From: Bog-473 sp963834405
Lineage (GTDB): Bacteria; Actinomycetota; Acidimicrobiia; Acidimicrobiales; RAAP-2
DNA length: 64,000 nucleotides
Direction: 5' to 3'
NCBI GenBank assembly: GCA_963834405.1
Contig: CAWIBX010000007.1
Location: 434,001-498,000, forward strand
The notes beneath the pieces are model-generated. The model worked only from the letters and a program-made list of their open reading frames with translations, did not search any database and was not told where the DNA came from. Of this stretch, positions 61,400-64,000 are shown piece by piece. The stretch's first letter is position 1, and each line of letters opens with the position of its first letter. A program made the translations under genes and the position numbers.

Positions 61400-62281
61400 G
61401 TGGCGGACAGGGACAGGGACACGGATACGGGCCCGGACGCGGACGCAGGGGTCCGCGGCGGCAAGGCGCGGCAGGCCGGCGCCGCGACCGTGGCCGCGCT
61501 GCGGCGCGCGACGGCGCGCAAGGCGGCCGCGCTGATCCGCAGCGATCCCGAGAACGCCGCCACGGCGCTCGAGATCGGACTGGTGGACCAGGAGTGGCTC
61601 GATGCGCCGGCGGAGCACCCGATCTCATCGAGCACACCCTCGTCCATCCTGCGGCGCTTCCTGGAGCGCACCGTCGAGACGCGGCCGTCGCTGCTCTCCT
61701 CGCTCGGATTGACCGCGGTGCAGCTGCTGTCGTCGGGCAGCGAGGAGGTGGACCGGAGGGGCGCCGGACCCGGGCGGCCGATGACCATCGTCTTCACCGA
61801 CCTGGAGGGGTTCACGGCCTACACCGACGCGAATGGCGACGCGGCGGCGCTGGCCATGATCGACGCGCACCACGGCCTGGCGCGGCCCGTGGTGCGGCGC
61901 TGGAACGGGCGGATCGTAAAGCATCTCGGTGACGGCCTGCTCTGCACGTTCCCCCAGCCCGCGGCGGGCGTCCACGCCGCCATCCATCTGCTCGGCACCG
62001 CACCGGACCCGCTGCGCCTGCGCGCCGGGGTGCACACCGGCGACGCGGTCTCGACCCGCGACGACGTGGTCGGCCACGTCGTCAACGTCGCGGCGCGCGT
62101 CTGCGAGGCGGCCAAGGGCGGTCAGGTGCTCGTGAGCGAGGAGGTGCGCACGGCGTCGGGCGAGCTGGACGACGTCCGCTTCGGTCGGACCAGGGCACGG
62201 CGCATGAAGGGCGTGAGCGAACGCGTGCGCGTCTGCGAGGCCGCTCCCCTGCCGGTGTCTCCGGTCGCGTCGACCCCGTAG
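61400..62281 (+). CDS. Class III adenylate/guanylate cyclase domain protein
   Basis: 293 aa from the GTG at 61400 (an in-frame ATG at 61352 lies inside the ABC-F gene). An N-terminal helical region (AALRRATARKAAALIRSDPE; LLSSLGLTAVQLLS) precedes the catalytic domain. TIVFTDLEGFTAYTDANGD holds the first metal Asp, and RIVKHLGDGLLCTFPQP the second. HTGDAVSTRDDVVGHVVNVA with ARVCEAAKGGQVLVSEE completes the active half. Single-domain enzymes of this kind work as homodimers and make cAMP. A histidine kinase gene follows 49 bp later. Confidence 0.88.
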   Translation: MADRDRDTDTGPDADAGVRGGKARQAGAATVAALRRATARKAAALIRSDPENAATALEIGLVDQEWLDAPAEHPISSSTPSSILRRFLERTVETRPSLLSSLGLTAVQLLSSGSEEVDRRGAGPGRPMTIVFTDLEGFTAYTDANGDAAALAMIDAHHGLARPVVRRWNGRIVKHLGDGLLCTFPQPAAGVHAAIHLLGTAPDPLRLRAGVHTGDAVSTRDDVVGHVVNVAARVCEAAKGGQVLVSEEVRTASGELDDVRFGRTRARRMKGVSERVRVCEAAPLPVSPVASTP

Positions 62282-62330
62282 CGCGGCTCGGTGCGGGTAA
62301 CCTGGCCCGGGGCAAGGAGAGGGGAGCTCC

Positions 62331-63551
62331 ATGAGTGACGGGCGTCCGGATGGCCGAGTTGGGGCGAAGGAGCACGCCCCCACTGACGACGTCACCGACG
62401 ACGCCGATGCGGTCCCCGACTTCCGGGCCCTCTTCGAGGGAGCGCCGGCGCGCTACCTGGTGCTCGATACGGACCTCGACATCGTCGCAGTGAGCGACGC
62501 CTATCTCGCGGCGACCATGACGCGGCGCGAGGACGTCGTGGGTCGGCACATCCTGGCGGCCTTCCCCGCGAACCCCGACGACGCCGACGAACGCAACGTC
62601 CAGAAGGTGGGCCTCTCGCTCTGGCGCGTCCTGCTCACCCGCCGGCCGGACTTCCTGCCCGCGCAGAAGTACGACATCCGGCGTCCGGCGGCAGAGGGCG
62701 GCGGCTTCGAGGAGCGTTACTGGAACTTGCTCAATGCGCCGGTGCTCGGGCCCGATGGCGCCGTCGCCTACATCATCCACCAGGTCGAGGACGTGACCGA
62801 CCTCGTCCGTCAGGAGCGTGAGTTCGAGTCCGAACGGCGGGCGGCCGAGGCGATGCGCTCGCAGCTCAGCGTCATGGAACGTCAGGTGTTGCGCGCGCTC
62901 AACGACGCCAGCGACCGCGAACGCATCGCCCGCGACTTGCACGACCTGGTCATTCAGCGGGTGTTCGGTGCCGGCATGCGCCTGAGCTCCATTGTGAGCT
63001 CCGTCCCCGACGAGACGGCCCAGAAGGTGCGCGAGGTGGTGGCCGAGCTCGATGCGGTCATCAGCGACATCCGCACCACCATCTTCGACTTGCAGTCGCC
63101 GATGGCGGCCCACCGCGGCCTGCGCACGGGCGTCCTCGCGTTGACCAACGACGCAAACGATCGCCTCGGCTTCCAGGCCCGCGTGCAGTTCGACGGCCCG
63201 GTCGACACGGTGATCGACCGCGAGCGGGGCGACCAAATGCTCGCCGTCCTGCGCGAGGCGCTCTCCAACATCATCCGGCACGCGGACGCCAGGTCGGTCG
63301 AGGTGGAGATCTGCGCCGGCCCGGACCTCGTGCTGCGGGTGTCCGACGACGGCGTCGGCCCCGCTGCCGGGACCGTCCCCGGCCCCGGTGCCGAGACGGA
63401 CGGGCGTACCGGCAAGGGCGTGCGCAATATGAAGGCGCGGGCCAAGGGCCTGGGCGGCATCTGCACCGTCGTCTCCCGCCCGCCCCGTGGGACCATGGTC
63501 GAGTGGCGGGTTCCGCTGGACGTCCCGACCGCACCTGCCCCCGCCGGCTGA
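62331..63551 (+). CDS. PAS-domain sensor histidine kinase (HisKA_3/NarX type)
   Basis: 406 aa. A PAS domain covers about residues 28-165 (DFRALFEGAPARYLVLDTDL; IIHQVEDVTDLV). DRERIARDLHDLVIQRVFGA is the HisKA_3 box with the phospho-accepting His (about residue 205), and the ATPase domain carries LREALSNIIRHADARSVEVE (N box), LVLRVSDDGVG and GKGVRNMKARA (G boxes). Resembles DevS/NreB kinases. No membrane helix, so it senses a cytoplasmic signal. RBS AGGAG precedes the ATG. No response regulator gene is next to it in the window. Confidence 0.91.
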   Translation: MSDGRPDGRVGAKEHAPTDDVTDDADAVPDFRALFEGAPARYLVLDTDLDIVAVSDAYLAATMTRREDVVGRHILAAFPANPDDADERNVQKVGLSLWRVLLTRRPDFLPAQKYDIRRPAAEGGGFEERYWNLLNAPVLGPDGAVAYIIHQVEDVTDLVRQEREFESERRAAEAMRSQLSVMERQVLRALNDASDRERIARDLHDLVIQRVFGAGMRLSSIVSSVPDETAQKVREVVAELDAVISDIRTTIFDLQSPMAAHRGLRTGVLALTNDANDRLGFQARVQFDGPVDTVIDRERGDQMLAVLREALSNIIRHADARSVEVEICAGPDLVLRVSDDGVGPAAGTVPGPGAETDGRTGKGVRNMKARAKGLGGICTVVSRPPRGTMVEWRVPLDVPTAPAPAG

Positions 63552-63757
63552 CCGCCCCCCGCTCCCCGCCCGCTGCCGACCGCCCGGCGCCCCGCCGGAC
63601 CCGCCCGCTCTCGATGCACCCCGACCGCAACCGGGCTGCGCCACAGCCTCACCCGCGCCCCGGCACACTGTTGTGTGGTTGTAGTCATCGCCCGGGGCGG
63701 GGCCGCAGGAGTGAGCGGGCCGAGGGAGAACGGGCGACGCAGTGCAGGGGAGAGCCG

Positions 63758-64000
63758 ATGACCGACACATTGAAGATCGCAGAACAGATGGTCCGGGACC
63801 TCATCGCAGAGGCGAACCGCACGCATCTCGATGCCGACTGGCGCTACGAACTCACCAGCGACGTCGACAACATCGCCGTGACATCCGGGCCGGGCGGCCA
63901 CACGCTGCGGGTCCACCCGTGCTGGCTGCGCTACGTCGTCTCCCAGGGTGACTTCAAGTCGTGCGTCGCCGACGAGATCGAGGCGTACTACCTCTTGGCG
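63758..64000 (+). CDS. Unrecognised protein, cut by right window edge
   Basis: The first 81 codons start at an ATG at 63758 with GGGGAG 6-7 nt upstream: MTDTLKIAEQMVRDLIAEAN, then LDADWRYELTSDVDNIAVTS and later VHPCWLRYVVSQGDFKSCVA. Codon use matches the neighbours and no stop occurs before the edge. I do not recognise the family. The gap before it (63552-63757) carries GCACACTGTTGTGTGG, a small inverted repeat. Confidence 0.7.
   Translation, partial: MTDTLKIAEQMVRDLIAEANRTHLDADWRYELTSDVDNIAVTSGPGGHTLRVHPCWLRYVVSQGDFKSCVADEIEAYYLLA

Overview
The window is high-GC DNA with dense gene packing, many GTG/TTG starts, frequent 4-bp start/stop overlaps and several apparently leaderless promoters. 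A DUF222/HNH endonuclease, a decayed mycothiol ligase gene (mshC), a decayed F420-reductase gene and two EmrB/QacA-type transporters all point to an actinobacterium. A deep lineage such as Acidimicrobiia fits, but that placement is inference from gene content only.

Bases 1-30,100 are a surface-polysaccharide (EPS/capsule-like) locus. It holds five GT1/GT4-type glycosyltransferases (one cut by the left edge), a GT61 enzyme with a likely frameshift near its start, a polyprenyl-phosphate sugar phosphotransferase, a Wzx-type flippase, an O-antigen-ligase/Wzy-type protein, and two Wzz-type chain-length proteins (one fused to a tyrosine kinase). It also has a GDP-mannose 3,5-epimerase-like enzyme, FkbM and class I methyltransferases and a GH3 glycosidase. 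Embedded in it is an HprK-like kinase / PqqD / nucleotidyltransferase set. Its PqqD domain is fused to a Tat-like export signal and a roughly 300-residue glycine-rich domain, which is the most unusual protein in the window. Scars of gene decay lie among these genes: mshC and npdG remnants at 10.5-11.75 kb and an ISAzo13-type transposase tail at 14.0-14.26 kb.

Bases 30,060-39,570 (minus strand) are a ten-gene, almost gap-free cobalamin uptake and remodelling operon behind a cobalamin riboswitch. The order from the promoter is btuF, btuC, btuD, cobO, cbiZ, cobU, cobS, cbiB, a cobC/cobD-like decarboxylase and a bluB-cobT fusion. No corrin-ring synthesis gene is present, so the operon appears built to import corrinoids, cut off the foreign lower loop (CbiZ) and rebuild it with dimethylbenzimidazole.

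Bases 39,700-45,000 carry a secreted S15/CocE-type peptidase-hydrolase, an MFS exporter and an acyl-CoA synthetase. Bases 45,100-52,700 hold a GT8-like transferase, two paralogous hexapeptide acyltransferases around a TylF-type methyltransferase, and, divergently, a methyltransferase, a stand-alone acyl carrier protein, an adenylating enzyme and a ketoreductase. This looks like a small uncharacterised acyl-decoration pathway.

Bases 52,700-64,000 are more ordinary: an ABC-2 exporter, a MarR/EmrB pair, a PrmC-like methyltransferase with a non-standard start, a polytopic membrane protein, an internally deleted YdcF-like protein, an ABC-F protein, a class III nucleotidyl cyclase, a PAS histidine kinase and the start of an unrecognised gene at the right edge. 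I saw no CRISPR array, rRNA or tRNA gene.
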